From Pomphorhynchus laevis (lineage: Eukaryota; Acanthocephala; Palaeacanthocephala; Echinorhynchida; Pomphorhynchidae): a stretch of DNA of 64,000 nt. Within the stretch, counting starts at the first letter, position 1, and each line of letters begins with the position of its first letter. The position numbers and the translations under genes are program-made. The notes under the pieces are model-generated. The model searched no databases, had not been told where the DNA came from, and saw only the letters and a program-made list of their open reading frames with translations. Positions 31,101 to 42,994 of the stretch are shown one piece after another. The stretch lies in the NCBI GenBank assembly GCA_012934845.2, contig WNNJ02002675.1:1-64000 (forward strand), in the 5' to 3' direction.

Positions 31101-32060
31101 TGATCCTGACAAGAAACGTAGGCACGGCTCAAAAGGCACTCGATGGCTTGACTGTATTTTGTAGTAGGAATGAACTAGACATCAACATTTCAAAATCAAA
31201 GGTAGTGAAGTTCCGCGGTGGTGGTCATTTATCCAAGCATGACTCGCTTTTTATAAAGTCTCAGACACTATAGTTCTGTACTAATTATAAGTATCTTGGC
31301 GTTCTATTAACGTCTAGATGGTCTTTTACCGCGCATCTTGAGGCTAAATCTTCAAAGATTGCAATTAAAACTGATTCATATCCTCAACTGAAGAAGCTGT
31401 TGTTTGATAAAGAGTTGAGATATTTCGAGTTAATGCTTCAACCAATTATTCATTACGGGCTGGCAACATTCTGGGAGGACCTCACTGAGTTAAATTTTAG
31501 ACAGATTGATAGGTGTCAAGCCCGATTTTTGAAACATATAGTTGAAGTATCCAATAAATGTAGTACGACAGCGATCACACGGCAAAAATATAGCCGCTTG
31601 GTGTCCGACTATGTAGTAGTCTTAGATGTGTTCAAACGTCTAGTTATCTTCAACATTTGGTAGCTCTTGAGACTAAATTCTTAAACGTTGATCATGATTT
31701 AGCCAATTCTCCTGTGTACCTGCAAAACAGTTGGAGATCACCGTCAAATGTGAAATGTCCATTGATATGGAGGTTATCTATTCATGGTTTTCATGATAAC
31801 TACTGTCGCCGACTTCTCGCTTGTCATCGCCGTGATTCTTCTTGTATATGCCGCTTCTGTGCTTCTTCCTGTGATGCCTTGCTCCATGCTCTAGCCTGCC
31901 CTCACCTCAGCCTTATGTCACTTCAAGAGATTAATGATCTTCGTCATTGATTAACAAACGACGCATGAAGAAGACAATCTGTATACTTCAAATTTTGTTG
32001 ATTCTGACTAATTTCTTATTTTGAAATTATTTGCCCAGCCGAAAGGCGGAACGGGAAATA
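28199..32060 (+). mobile_element. I/Jockey-superclade LINE copy I, degenerate
   Basis: The plus strand shows an ORF1 starting at about 28199 (M-T-D-R-G-H-P-K) and continuing in pieces to 29119. It is followed by an APE endonuclease (29180-29690; V-G-G-D-F-N-A-K near 29560), a reverse transcriptase (30407-31273) and a C-terminal cysteine/histidine motif near 31835-31890. The 3' UTR has GCCCAGCCGAAAGGCGG and AATAAA at about 32060. At least six breaks are present. I do not recognise the exact clade. Confidence 0.72.
30407..31273 (+). pseudogene. Copy I reverse transcriptase
   Basis: A 288-aa open block starts in A-S-G-P-D-N-L-C. It has F-G-F-R-Q-G-R-S-T-C-D-A-I, F-F-D-S-S-R-A-F-D-S-V-N-R (motif A), V-L-Q-G-D-P-I-S-P-L-L-F (motif B) and L-Y-A-D-D-L-V-I-L (motif C with both aspartates), followed by I-N-I-S-K-S-K-V. 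One stop ends the block at 31271-31273, but the frame goes on with N-Y-K-Y-L-G-V-L. The core residues look intact. Confidence 0.8.
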
Positions 32061-32069
32061 AAACTGTAT

Positions 32070-32680
32070 TTATATTAATATTATTATATTAATATTTTTA
32101 TAATTATTATTATCCACACAAATTAGTGTAAAAACATGTAAATGGCTACTCGCAAATTGGTACATTTAAAGTAAAAGAAATTATTCGTAATGGGTTCAAA
32201 TATTAAATTAATATAATATTAATATTATATTAATATTATATTTAATATAATATTATTTAATACAATATTTATAGATTTGTATATTTTTATATTTTTATTA
32301 GTATACAACAGCCGATGAGCGGTGACTCGTTTGGCTGAATCTCAATGTAAAAAAAGTACAATGTTAATATTATATTAATATTATTATATTAATATTTTTA
32401 TAATTATTATCCACACAAATTAATGTAAAAACATGTAAATGGTTACCCGCAAATTGGTCCATTTAAAATAAAAAAGTTTTTCGTAATGGGTTCAAATATT
32501 ATATTAATGTTATATTAATATAATATTAATATTATATTAATATTATATTTAATATAATATTATTTAATACAATATTTATAGATTTGTATATTTTTATATT
32601 TTATTATTAGTATACAACAGCCGATGAGCGGTGACTCGTTTGGCTGAATCTCAATGTAAAAAAAGTACAATGTCAGTAAA
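32070..32680. repeat. Tandem direct repeat, two units of about 300 bp
   Basis: Unit 1 (about 32075-32372) and unit 2 (about 32373-32680) share TCCACACAAATTA, AAAAACATGTAAATGG, TCGTAATGGGTTCAAATATT and an AT-rich run. Both end in the hairpin CAGCCGATGAGCGG...GGCTG and TACAATGT. The hairpin end equals the 3' tail of CR1 copy J read in reverse, so the flank plus the last part of J was duplicated. Confidence 0.88.
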
Positions 32681-33470
32681 ACAAAAAAATCCAAATCAGG
32701 TTCGACTTCCTATGAGAGCGATACACTGTTCAACGCACGCCGAAATTCTCGGGTGTTCCGGCATTCAATTGCAGATGACGGGAGTCTGTGCCAACTGTTT
32801 ATTACTCGATCTCTGATATCCTGATAGTGTCGATGAACTTTTTTACGATGTTTGAGCGTTAGTCGATGTCCATGTAATTGCTCGGAGTTGCGTAGGCAAA
32901 ACATGAAGTCGAGGGGATGAGTGGGCGATAAAATTGCCTCCATACCAGCATAAGATCAGCTTTTACCAAACTTTTACTAACTGTTGCAAAACCTAGGATG
33001 TCTAACTTCTGGTCAAACGGCAGGTCTTTGACAGCGGGAACAAGACGAGTAGCCGACCGAAGCAGTGATTCGTAAGCCACAATGCTCTTGCGCAGATGTG
33101 GATACGCTGCGAGAGATGCGTATAGCATGCGAGGTTCGATAAGGGCCTTGTATATTATTCTAAAGCTACATACCTCTATTGATCCAAAAGATTGTCTAAT
33201 GATGTCAATAGTACGACGTCAATTGGCCGAAACTTTATTTACGTGAGCGCTCATATCGAGCGTATTAAGCGTGATCCCCCTAAATCATCGATTTTATCTG
33301 TAGAATCAATCGACATGTTTCCAATTTTATAAGAGCAACGAATGTCTAGGGAGCCGATCTTCATGTCTACATTTAGTCGTATTTATCATCAGCCCATTGG
33401 ATATACACCATTTATTTATGGAATTCAGGTCTTTTTAAAAAGCGCTAACATCAGAATCATCAATGATTCA
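32612..33470 (-). mobile_element. CR1-type LINE copy J, 3' portion
   Basis: On the minus strand the thumb and tail of a CR1 ORF2 run from about 33465 (W-C-I-S-N-G-L) through M-L-Y-A-S-L-A-A-Y-P to L-H-G-H and the end near 32710, with two frame changes. The 3' UTR folds as CAGCC...GGCTG and ends in TACTAATAATAA. The 5' truncation abuts the next LINE's 3' end at 33478. Confidence 0.78.
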
Positions 33471-33477
33471 CAAAAAG

Positions 33478-34203
33478 ATTTATTTTAACGTGGCAAATGC
33501 GTGCCAGCGCACACTTACATGACCACAACAAAACAAAAATGTAAATCATGTGTCAAGAAGGTGTGAACGGAGGAGGTGTTTGAATGTGATAAAGGAGGGG
33601 GCGCGTCGGACGTCGAGAGGGAGTTGATTCCAGGCGAGTGAAGCGGCGACTTGGATGGCTCGGAGACCGTAGTTGTTGGAGTAATTGGGAACGGGGAGTA
33701 AGTGGGAATTACGTGAACGCAGCGATAGCGAGGTGGGGCGAGTGTCGTCTAAAAAAGGAAGGTTGATTAACGTTGGGGAGCCGACAGCGATGAGACGAAA
33801 AGTTACGAGAAGAAGGCGGAGTTTGATGCGGATGTGGATGGTGGGCCAGGAGAGTTGGGCAAGATATGTGGATATGTGTTAAAGCGACAGAGACGAAAGA
33901 GCACTCGAACGGCGGAGTTGATTATGCGTTGTAGGGGTAGGATTATGGATTTTGGAGAATTGGCGAAAAAGCTAAGGCAGTAATCAATTTTAGGGAAAAG
34001 AAGCGATGAAAGAAGTGACATACAAGAACGGAAGTCGATAAGGGAGCGGATACGGCGGATGTCACTGAGAATTAATTTAGACGAGCGGACCTTGTCACGG
34101 ACAAAGGGTTTAAGGTAAAGGTGATCATCGAAATGGTAGCCTTAGAAATTGAGATTATTGACTATGGGGATGATCGATGAGGCAAAATATACAGTGGGAG
34201 GAG
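33478..34203 (-). mobile_element. L2-like LINE copy K, 3' fragment
   Basis: This is more than 90 percent similar by eye to 20062-20800 of copy F: the 3' tail ATTTTAACGTGGCAAATGCGTGCCAGCGC, then the reversed C-terminal ORF2 with P-K-I-D-Y-C-L-S-F-F-A-N-S-P. It is 5'-truncated at about 34203, within the region just after Y-A-D-D. A few frame changes are present. Confidence 0.88.
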
Positions 34204-36280
34204 GAGAGCGCAGAGAGTGCTAATCTCTTAAATTTCTGCTTTGTTGCAGGGGTGCCATGAAAGACAACCACCTGCGAATTGGCGGAGTTTAAAATAAGGT
34301 TGGATATGGGTAACTGGTCTTTTAATCTTTAAAAGAAACGGCTGATGTCAAAGACTACGTCTTTACACCTGCGTCCTGTGAACAGGGCTGTGGTGTCGTC
34401 AGCGTACACCACAAGACGTTGTTCGCGTTTAAATATTTTGAATAGATTAATGGAGGCAGCAAGATATAAGATAATAGAAAGTGTGGATCCTTAAGGTACA
34501 CCAGTAATAGGGTAGAACTGACGCGCATCAGGGTCGTCCTCATAGCAAAATCGCTTGGTATACAGAAGGATCTCCACCCTGTTAACAATTCTCGCAGGCA
34601 ACCCGAGAAACCTGAGAGAAGATATCACAAAGGGAATGGATATGCGGATAAATGCAGCAGAAAAGTCAAGGAAAACAGTTACAACTAGACGATGGCTATT
34701 ATCCCGGCAAAACTGATCCACCTCACCAACTGCTGAATGGACCGAGCGACCTTTGACGAACCCATGGAAGCCTGGAGGGATCAAATTACGCCTACTTAAA
34801 TGTTTGCGGATTTTATGCGCAAGCGCTTTTTCGTAAATCGACACGATAGCATTTTGAATCGAAATGGGTCGCAGATCTTTAGGGCATTAACAGGAATTTT
34901 TCTTAGGAATAAAAACACGCTTACTAATATTGATGCCTGCTACATCGGATGGGGCGGCTAAAAGCATTGTGACGGCCACCTCTCTCCTCTGGTCAGTTGT
35001 CAAAAGCTGACAGACCCTAGAAGTAAGTGGAGCGACGGATTTGGAGGTGCCGGGAGTGGACCCCAGGAGTTAAGGATATCCGTAACAGATAGATCCAACT
35101 CCTGAAGTTACACCAAGGTGGGATTGGTTGAGGAGATTGAGTGTCTCCATAGTTGTGTAGGGCTAGTGACTCCTCCAAAACTTTATCAAAGCCTACATTT
35201 CCTATCCAACCCAATGCTCTATCCTTCCAGCAAACCAACTTCTCTTTCTTGAAAATCTTATGAAAGGAAGACTGAGAAGGGTTAAGACGAGCAACACTCG
35301 CCCTATCCCTACTCAGCTGAAACCTATATATAGTGTTCCGGTATTCATTCGAGAGAGCCTGTTTTGCGGAAACAGAGAGATTATGGAGGTTAAGCAGTTT
35401 CGCTAGGACCTTGAGTTTTGTTGGAGTGGGATTGTATATAAGACCTTTATAGGTAGTCGATAAAATCGCGGTAGCTTGCGAAAAGAGGTAGGTATTAAAT
35501 TCGGTCAGACTCTCATTTCCTATTATGGGAAAGAGTTGGATAGCCGCTTGAAAGAAGGCCACTCTGATCGGATCAAAGTGAAACCTTCTTCAAAGCAACA
35601 TATCTTCCTTTATTCTCCAACGAATTAGGTCATGAGAGGTGGACAATTGCTGGCGCGACTTCTCCGTGCAGAGGGGTTTTAACAATCACCTTGAGTGAAG
35701 CAGTAAAATGTCGGATAGAATTTGTTGATGTGCAATGAAAGGTAGGGGAGGGGGTTTGTGAATAAGATAACCGTTCCTAGCTCTGCGAGGTGCTGCGTTG
35801 TTCCAACGACCAGTTCTGTTGTTGAAATCCCCAAGTATCATGTCATAACCGCTGTCAATAATACTATCCAGGAGGTCACGGTTCTTGTGAATTTCCCCTG
35901 GACGGATGTAGACATTGGCTTGACTGAGGCGTTTATCGTTCTTACTGAGTGAAATTACTAAACAGGACATGGCTTGACATGAATAGTTTAATAGGAGGGA
36001 TGATCTTAACGAGCACTTAACTAAGGTCAAGAGTCCTTGAGATGAAAAGGAGTTAAGGGGGGGTTATGTACGGAGTATAGTGGGAACAAATGTTCTTTGG
36101 CATAAATCGAGTAATGTCTTGGGGGAGACGGATAGACCGCGTCTCCTGAAGGACTATAACGTCATCATCTCTACCAGATATAAGTCTAAGGGCAGAAGCA
36201 CCTCCCGAATTCCACTGAAGGATATTTAATGAAAAAGATTTACGAGTACTCTGACAACTTGTTGATAAAATCACTAGCCT
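34204..36280 (-). mobile_element. I/Jockey-superclade LINE copy L, degenerate
   Basis: Read on the minus strand the pieces are an endonuclease (36274-36053 with L-Q-W-N-S-G-G and V-L-Q-E-T-R; 36030-35686 with I-L-G-D-F-N), a linker (35562-35017), reverse transcriptase (34844-34491; H-G-F-V-K-G-R-S, F-L-D-F-S-A-A-F) and a thumb remnant to 34204. The Y-A-D-D region reads V-Y-A-D-D-T-T-A near 34400 with breaks. A second copy of this family lies at 59330-60045. It is old, with more than five breaks. Confidence 0.75.
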
Positions 36281-36338
36281 ACCCGATAACTTTCTTTAAA
36301 GTTGTTTATCAACAACTTTAAAGAAAGTTATTGGGTAG
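36279..36338. repeat. 60-bp near-perfect palindrome at LINE boundary
   Basis: CTACCCGATAACTTTC...GAAAGTTATTGGGTAG has arms of about 28 bp with one mismatch and almost no loop. It lies at the 5' truncation of copy L. A similar inverted end can arise when a reverse-transcription product folds back. Confidence 0.88.
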
Positions 36339-36689
36339 CTGCGAAGCTCAGGATAGGCTAGATTATGACGTTAAGATTCTCCGGACAAAATAATTGACAG
36401 TGAAAACTTCTGTTGCAAACTTCTGTTAAGAAAATTTTTCGTGTGGGTAAAATAATGCCTGAGAGACCTAGGTTGTTGAAAGTTGTTCTCATTTCTAGGG
36501 AACATGTCAACTTTTCATAATCATAGGTTTCGGTTACTCGGTCTTCTTCCCATATATTCCAAAATTTATCCCCCGAGGAACGCCTAAGGAGAAGGGATGC
36601 CTTTATAGAATTTCACAAATTACTGAAGAATGGCGAATCTAATCTCTTTGTGATACATAGATTGTTGCTCGGATGGGTTTCGCTCAGGT

Positions 36690-38790
36690 GATCTTGCTAA
36701 ATTTAGTGCTATTAATTCTATTTCTCAGATTTCCTATGATAGCAACATATATTTTGGTTTCTCAAATGTTCGCAGTCTTGTGGCCCAATATACCCAGCTA
36801 AAATTAGTTGTCTTGAAAAATGAGTATGGTGTCTTCTGCATTTATGAATCTTGGTTGCATCCGAATATATCCGACGACGTTGTTTCAAATTTCCAACTAC
36901 TATTTGCTACGATTGGTTCGTCAATCTGGTAGATGAGGAGGTGGTGTAACAGCGTACATTCATAGTAGCATCAGTGCCTGACATACTTTTTCGGATTCCA
37001 TTAACTCTTCTTTTGAAATCTTTTCGTTCTGCATTGTACGAGATTGGGTCAAAATTTATGACTGTATATAGTATCGTTTCCCTTCAGCTCTCTTTGATTT
37101 GAACTTGCTGATGCCGTATCTATGTCGCTTATGCTCCTTTACTCGATTTATATTGGTCGGTGACTTTAATTTTCCAAACATTGATTTGGAAGGTCAGAGT
37201 TTGCTGTCATGCCTTTGATAGATTTTAAACAGTTCGTTTGGTAGGAGGTTCTTGTTCCTTTCGCGACAGTGCGATAGATATTGAAGTAGATGATATTTAC
37301 AGTGAATTGTTGGCGTTGAGGCAATTAGGCTCTCCGAGCCCTGATTACATTGCACCTTTTTTGGTTGGTGATTTTGCTCCTTCTTTCTGTCAGCATCTAA
37401 CATCTGTTTTTTGACAAATGTTTCAACATTCTTGAATTCCTGACATTTTGACGCCTGCTATTGTACCCCCAATTCCTAAGAAGCATATACCTGTTAGTTC
37501 GTCAGATTTTCGCCCTATTAGCCTTATTTGTGTGTTTTCGAAAATTCTCGAAAAACTAGTCTCGAAGCAAATTCGACTTCATCTTAAGAAAAGCAGAATT
37601 CTCTCGGTCTCACAACACGGATTTATACCGGGCCGTCTTTGTTTAACTAATTTAATAACAGCTCGTGAATGAGGGATGGGCACCTTGAGTTATAGTCTAA
37701 GTCTTCGACCGTGTCCCTCATGACGGTATCTTCTCATTGCTTTCTCACTATGGTTTCCATTTTCATATCATTTAGTGGACTAAGAATTTCTTATATTTGC
37801 GGTCATTCCAAGTAAGAGTTGATGGTGTTCTTTCAAAGAGCTCTAAGGTATATTCCGGAGTACCTTAAAGATCTGTTATAGGCCCAATTATTTTTGTCGT
37901 ATTTCTTAATGACCTGCTCCTTAGTTTAACGAACCCTGTTTTAGCATATGCTGATGGTTTAAAAATCTGGACTGTTGTTTGTGCTCCTACCAATGGTCAG
38001 TCACTACAGGACGACCTAGACTTCCTGACTGAATGGTGTGAAGCCACGATACTCCTGTTAAAAGTTGATAAATGTGTTTTGGTGATAATGAGGAAGACTA
38101 CCTCGTCGTTCCAGTATCGCATTGGTAGTGCTTTATTAAATGAAGTTTAACGTCATAAGGACTTAGGTGTAATAATTCATCGCTCTCTTAAGACACGATC
38201 GAATAGTGAGCATGCAAGGATAAAAGCAACTAGGGCATTGTACTACATCAAAAATACATTTCTCAGACTGTCATCTCCAATTCTTAGTATCTTGTTTTCT
38301 TCACTAGTCCGCCCTTATCTGGAGTACTGCATCACAGAAGCTTTCCTACCACTAAGCGAGAATTGATCGACTATGAGTAGGTACTGAAGAGAGATTTATG
38401 AATACGCTTTAGAGCTGGAACGTCCTACCGCATGCGGCTGCGTGCGCTAGGGATAAGCTCGATTCGTTACAGATTTATCTTACTAGACTTGTTCTGCCTT
38501 TGGACGATTGTTAACAAACTTGATGGCTTCCCCGCTAAAATCCTTTGGATTAAGAAGTTCGACATTACGCTATCACTCGGAAGCGCTGAATATGAGGCAC
38601 CATTCTCAATTGCCCGCCAACTTGCGACTGTCACATCGCACGCTCAACTTGTAGAATATGCTGCTGAGGAAGTCGTCGCTGCGTCTTCGATGAAGCACTT
38701 CAAGCGACCGTGCATAGCATGGATGGAGAATCGACACTCGCACTTCAGCGGATATCTTGAATCCTGCTATTTCAAATGATCTTAATGCTA
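36690..38790 (+). mobile_element. Degenerate CR1-type LINE copy M
   Basis: The plus-strand order is endonuclease start (S-N-V-R-S-L-V near 36760 and Y-E-S-W-L-H near 36850), a shrunken linker, reverse transcriptase (37448-37672; F-R-P-I-S-L-I, H-G-F-I-P-G-R) and further pieces through a damaged G-V-P and Y-A-D-G region near 37950. The tail at 38432-38779 (115 aa open) has L-G-I-S-S-I-R-Y-R-F and L-W-T-I-V-N-K-L-D-G-F-P. Many stops are present. The gap between endonuclease and finger motifs is too short, so an internal deletion is likely near 37400. Confidence 0.75.
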
Positions 38791-38999
38791 ACAATTTACT
38801 GATTACCTTATTAATTTGTAAACTTTGTTTTTGATCAGGTAGAACAGCTTATCAGATAACGCCTTGTATGTAATAATATATTATTTATTATATAATGTAA
38901 TAAATTTAATATATTTAAATATATATTTGGATTTATTGCATATATTTGGATTTATAAATATACAATCAAAAACTTACAATAAATACACAATAAATTATA

Positions 39000-39303
39000 C
39001 AACGATTTACACAACGATCTTACAACGATCTACACAACGATCTTACAACGATCTGTGCAACGATCTTACAACGATCTGTGCAACGATCTTAGTACGATCT
39101 GTGTAACGATCTTACAACGATCTATACAACGATCTTACAACGATCTGTGCAACGATCTTACAACGATCTTACAACGATCTTACAACAATCTTACAACAAT
39201 CTTACAACGATCTTACAACGATCTATACAACGATCTTACAACGATCTGTGCAACGATCTTACAACGATCTGTGCAACGATCTTACAACGATCTATACAGC
39301 GAT
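39000..39303. repeat. Minisatellite built from an 11/12-bp unit (CAACGATCTTA / CAACGATCTGTG)
   Basis: About 26 subunits alternate TACAACGATCT with GTGCAACGATCT, ATACAACGATCT or AACAATCT variants, giving a higher-order period near 23 bp. The tract reads open in several frames (Q-R-S-Y-N-D-L-C-N-D), but this only reflects the repeat and is not a gene. AT-rich DNA without a gene fills 38790-39000. Confidence 0.93.
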
Positions 39304-39640
39304 TTAAGATCATACAAGAGATAAATATATACAAATACATATCAACTGATTACAAGAGATATATTATACAATACACGAAACACAGTGTAGAGATCTAGTT
39401 CGTATCAGTCCCGAATACTCAATGCAGGAAAGAGAGATGCTAACAGAAACTAGGAGTGTGCTAAATCGCTTCATTTATAGGGGATAAGATAACCTCGTAA
39501 TTCGGGATTTTCGAGTGATCCGGAGAAGGCCGTTTGTGCGTTGGCGTTCACTTATAGCGGGATCAGTCTCATTAGCTTCGACTGTTTGATCCCGCGTGCA
39601 GCTACATGTTCTCGAGTTTCGACGGTTTGACGTGTTCTTC
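39304..39640. other. Unassigned stretch
   Basis: It has moderate GC and contains short self-complementary words such as GCGGGATCAGTC and TTTGATCCCGC (39558-39596). A minus frame of 76 aa at 39705-39475 shows no known motif. It may be the LINE 5' UTR or ORF1 remnant of copy N. I do not recognise it. Confidence 0.4.
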
Positions 39641-40745
39641 TCGTTAACTACACCAATATTCTCAGCATAATCTCGAATATTGATAATGTTAGAGTTTGGA
39701 CGCATTCTGAATATATAGAATTTTTAGCTGTTTTAGAGACGTGGTTACATGATGATATTCTTGATAGCGCAATATCAATTCCAGGTTATCATTTGGTAGA
39801 TAAGTTATCATTTGATAGATGAAGAGTGGTGGATGAAAAGCTCTTGATGTCCACGATAGGGTCGTGATTAGCAACATAGTGAGATATTCAAATCAGGAAG
39901 GAACATGCGAGTGTCTTATAGTTTATTTAGTTATATCAGAATTAAGATTTGATTCTCTTAAACCACATTTGCTGAGTTTATCTTCGTATCCTTTGATTTT
40001 GCTCCTGGGTGACTTCAATATCCCCCAAATAGACTGAAAAATAGTCATTCACTACCAATTCATGGAATTGGGAAAGTACTGAGTGACTTTCTGTTACTCG
40101 AGATGCTACTAGTTCAACATATTAAAGAACCTACTTGTGTGACAGGGACGCCTTCTATACTCGATTTGGTCTTTACTAAGTGTTTGGGTAACATTTCAGG
40201 TGTTCGTTATGACGCACCAATTGGCAATAGCGATCACTGTGTACTCTCTATGCGACTGTCGCTCTTCAACAGGGCCTCACAAAACTCTAATTTTAAAAAG
40301 CGTTGTTGGGTAAGTGTTGATGCTAGTCAACTAGCTGAAAGCTTCCCAAAAGGTATCTGTGATAGTCTTCGTATCCACTTCGGTTTGGAGGTTCCTGTAG
40401 TCTTTGATCTGCTACATGATGAATTGAAGCGAATTTCTGATCTCTTTGCTCCGCTACGTGCCTGCAAGTCCAAGCATGGACATCCTCCTTGGTTCGACAG
40501 AGAGCTTCTTGATGCTATAAGATCCCGCAACAAATTGTGGCGCGAATTTAGGCGTTCTCCTGCTTCAAAACGTGCCTACATCGACTCTCGGAACTTATGC
40601 AATCGGCTAAAATTTCAGAAACGCTATTCGTACGAAGATAGTATCGCCAGTGATGCATCTTTGAATCCTAGGAGGTCTTGGTCTTATGTAAGAAACAACA
40701 GAACACTTGTCGCCACAATTAGTATCAATAATCCAAAGACGGTCC
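39641..40745 (+). mobile_element. CR1-type LINE copy N (endonuclease and linker only)
   Basis: The plus strand shows L-E-T-W-L-H-D-D-I near 39738, a broken mid-part with L-G-D-F-N-I near 40008, and then an open 224-aa block at 40103-40777. The block has L-D-L-V-F-T-K, G-N-S-D-H-C-V (the SDH motif), F-A-P-L-R-A, P-P-W-F-D-R-E-L and a basic linker. The element is lost at about 40740, where an L2-like insertion begins, so no reverse transcriptase remains. Confidence 0.75.
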
Positions 40746-41800
40746 AAACGAGCATTATTACCTCCTGTACAATATAAGGAGTATAGGAGAGCGAGATATG
40801 TGAAAGCCGATCATATAGATCAGCAAAGAAAGACGGAGAACTAGAGCCAATACGATACATTAGATACCAAACTCCTTTAACGTCATGTAATGTTGATGAC
40901 ATCCTCATATATGCTTATGCACCCGCCCATTGCATACACGATATCGCAATTTCTGCCTCCAACTTTCTTTCTTCTATCTACAAATGTCTCTCCCATCTTC
41001 CTCTGGTTCTAAACTCAGACATGTCTAAAATAATGTGGATTCTCCCCCAGTCAACCTAACATATCCACTCCCCCTGTATCTTTTGCCTCATCAATCATCC
41101 CCGTAGTTCACAATCTCACTTATTTAGTAATCCATTTCGATTATCACCTTTCCCTTAAACCCTTCGTCCGTGACAAGGTCCGATCGTCTTACTTAATTCT
41201 CTGTGACATCCGGCGTAACCGATCCCTTATCGACTTCCGTTCCTCTATGTATCTTCTTTTATCGCTTCTTTTCCCTAAAATCGATTACTGCCTCAGCCTT
41301 TTCGCAAATTCTCCAAAATCCATCATTCTACCCCTACAACGCATCATCATCTCCGCCGTTCGGGTGCTCCTACGTCTCCGTCACTTTGATGATACATCCA
41401 CATATCTTGCCCAACTCTCCTGGCCCACTATCCACATCCGCATATAACTCCGCCTTCTTCTCGTAACTTTTTGTTTCATCGCTGTCGGCTCCTTATCGTT
41501 CATCAACCTTCCTTTCTTAGACGACACTAGCCCCACCTTGCTATAGATGCGCTCCCGTAATTATCTCTTACTCTACGTTCCTAATTACTCCTACAACTAC
41601 GGTATCTGATCGTTCCTCGTTGCCGCCCACTCGCCTGGAATCAGCTCCCACTCGACGTCTGCTGCGCTCCTTCCTTTATTACATCCAAATTCCCCCTCCC
41701 TACCCACCTCGTCGACACATGATTTAGATTTTTTTGTTGTGGTCATGTAAGCGGGCGCCGGCTCGCATTTGCCACGTAAAAATAAATCTTTTTTTAAAAG
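40740..41800. mobile_element. L2-like LINE copy O with 5' inversion
   Basis: The first 140 bp (about 40740-40885) are in minus orientation and encode an endonuclease piece, Y-R-I-G-S-S-S-P-S-F-F and L-S-H-I-S-L-S-Y-T-P. The rest (about 40888-41800) is in plus orientation and encodes A-D-D-I-L-I-Y-A-Y-A-P, then the C-terminal region in several frames. The 3' tail GCGGGCGCCGGCTCGC-ATTTGCCACGT...AATAAATC follows. This is the pattern made by twin priming. Many small breaks are present. Confidence 0.8.
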
Positions 41801-41809
41801 AGCAGTAAA

Positions 41810-42316
41810 ACAATGAAGAGGCAGACAAAGACGAGATATCGATGAGGCCACTATGATTACAGGATGATACACTGTCATATTATTGAGAACGTGACTTAAA
41901 AAACGTAAGCAACGAACCAATATGTCACTTCTATCAAGATGCCATGATTCAGTGAGGCAAAACAGAGCCAAAGACTATTGGGAGAAGTGGTCAATTACTA
42001 AGTCGACTATATTTGCTATGGAGCAGATATTTAGGAGCCTGAAATGGAATAAAGATGTTATCACATAAGAACATGAGGAGATGATTGGCTTTGATCGAAT
42101 TTTGGGTAGGAATCGGATGTCACGAAAATTTCATCAATCTGAATGATTGCTAGGGACGATTCACCGTTACATTCAGATTTGAGTTTAGCAATGTCGGACG
42201 GGGACTGATCGGGTAACATTTTATAGTTAAAGGTAGGAGATAATGTGACTAGTGGAGAATATGTCAATTGCTGAGTCGACTTTATTCGCTATTGAGCAGA
42301 TGTTTATGAGGCATAG
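41810..42316 (-). mobile_element. L2-like LINE copy P, ORF1 end and endonuclease start
   Basis: The minus strand encodes P-S-D-I-A-K-L-K-S near 42200, which matches the ORF1 end of copy F. It is followed by the endonuclease start A-L-F-C-L-T-E-S-W-H-L-D near 41960. A 55-bp direct repeat (TCAATT..TGAGTCGACT...GAGCAGAT) occurs at 41988-42042 and 42262-42316, so the middle was duplicated or rearranged. It is truncated at both ends. Confidence 0.65.
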
Positions 42317-42843
42317 GCGTAGTGAAGTTGTTATTATTACCCTTGGAGCTTATAATAACATAAAATAGGTTATTAATAACCCAATATTTATAAGTAGGGA
42401 ATTATCTAATACCCTCGCATATAGTTATTATATACCATGTGCATAATCGGCGATCAATTTGGACAATTAAACGTTTAATTAATTGTATTAAAAACATTTA
42501 AAATCTGATTTTAGAGATCTGAGTTCAAGTAAACCTTTTAAGCTAGTCTGATAAATAAATTAAATCTATTTGAGAGCAGTTGCATAGTTTAATTATAACT
42601 AATAACAATCAACAAAAAGCGTATTTTTCTCAATCTTTTCGTTCAAATCAAACTGTTTTGGTTTTTTTAATTAAAATTCCAGGATACTTTAACCCAGTTT
42701 GATATAACAACCTTGTAATACACTCTATTGATAAGTCACTCAACGAAATTACTTACATGCGCGCAACTTTTAAAAAACGATCATTTTTAAATAGAAATTG
42801 TATTTTAATATTTTAATGATATCAAATTTCCTTTCTAATGCAG
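42317..42843. other. AT-rich intergenic or intronic DNA
   Basis: No retroelement motif is visible here. It ends in a good polypyrimidine tract and acceptor (TTCCTTTCTAATGCAG, 42828-42843), which leads into the candidate exon below. Confidence 0.5.
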
Positions 42844-42912
42844 AGGATCAGCGCCGAAATTCAGATGGGCAACGCTTTCTGCTTGCGGGAGTGCATGGAC
42901 GATCCTGATATA
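42844..42912 (+). CDS. Candidate terminal exon of an unidentified upstream gene
   Basis: After the acceptor at 42843, the frame R-I-S-A-E-I-Q-M-G-N-A-F-C-L-R-E-C-M-D-D runs to a TAG near 42918. The base composition is clearly richer in GC than the surrounding intron-like DNA. I do not recognise the protein. Two other frames are also open for 20 residues or more, and no second exon could be confirmed upstream, so the call is weak. If real, the gene would end only about 100 bp before EIPR1. Confidence 0.25.
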
Positions 42913-42994
42913 CATTTGTAGAAACATGTTTAGACTGAGAGTTGTATTTTATTTTTAAATTTAGCAAACGAATGATCAAACGAATATTAATTAT

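Noticed and set aside
39000-39303. CRISPR-like array of short repeats
   Set aside because: There are no unique spacers between units; the whole tract is a degenerate minisatellite in a eukaryotic setting.
38864-39398. Overlapping open frames of 80-89 aa with repeated Q-R-S-Y-N-D-L-C-N-D
   Set aside because: They are produced by translating the minisatellite, are open in more than one frame and have no non-repeat domain.
1-42300. Single-copy host genes in the LINE-rich part
   Set aside because: Every frame longer than about 100 aa could be assigned to a retroelement or its antisense; no host protein was recognised there.
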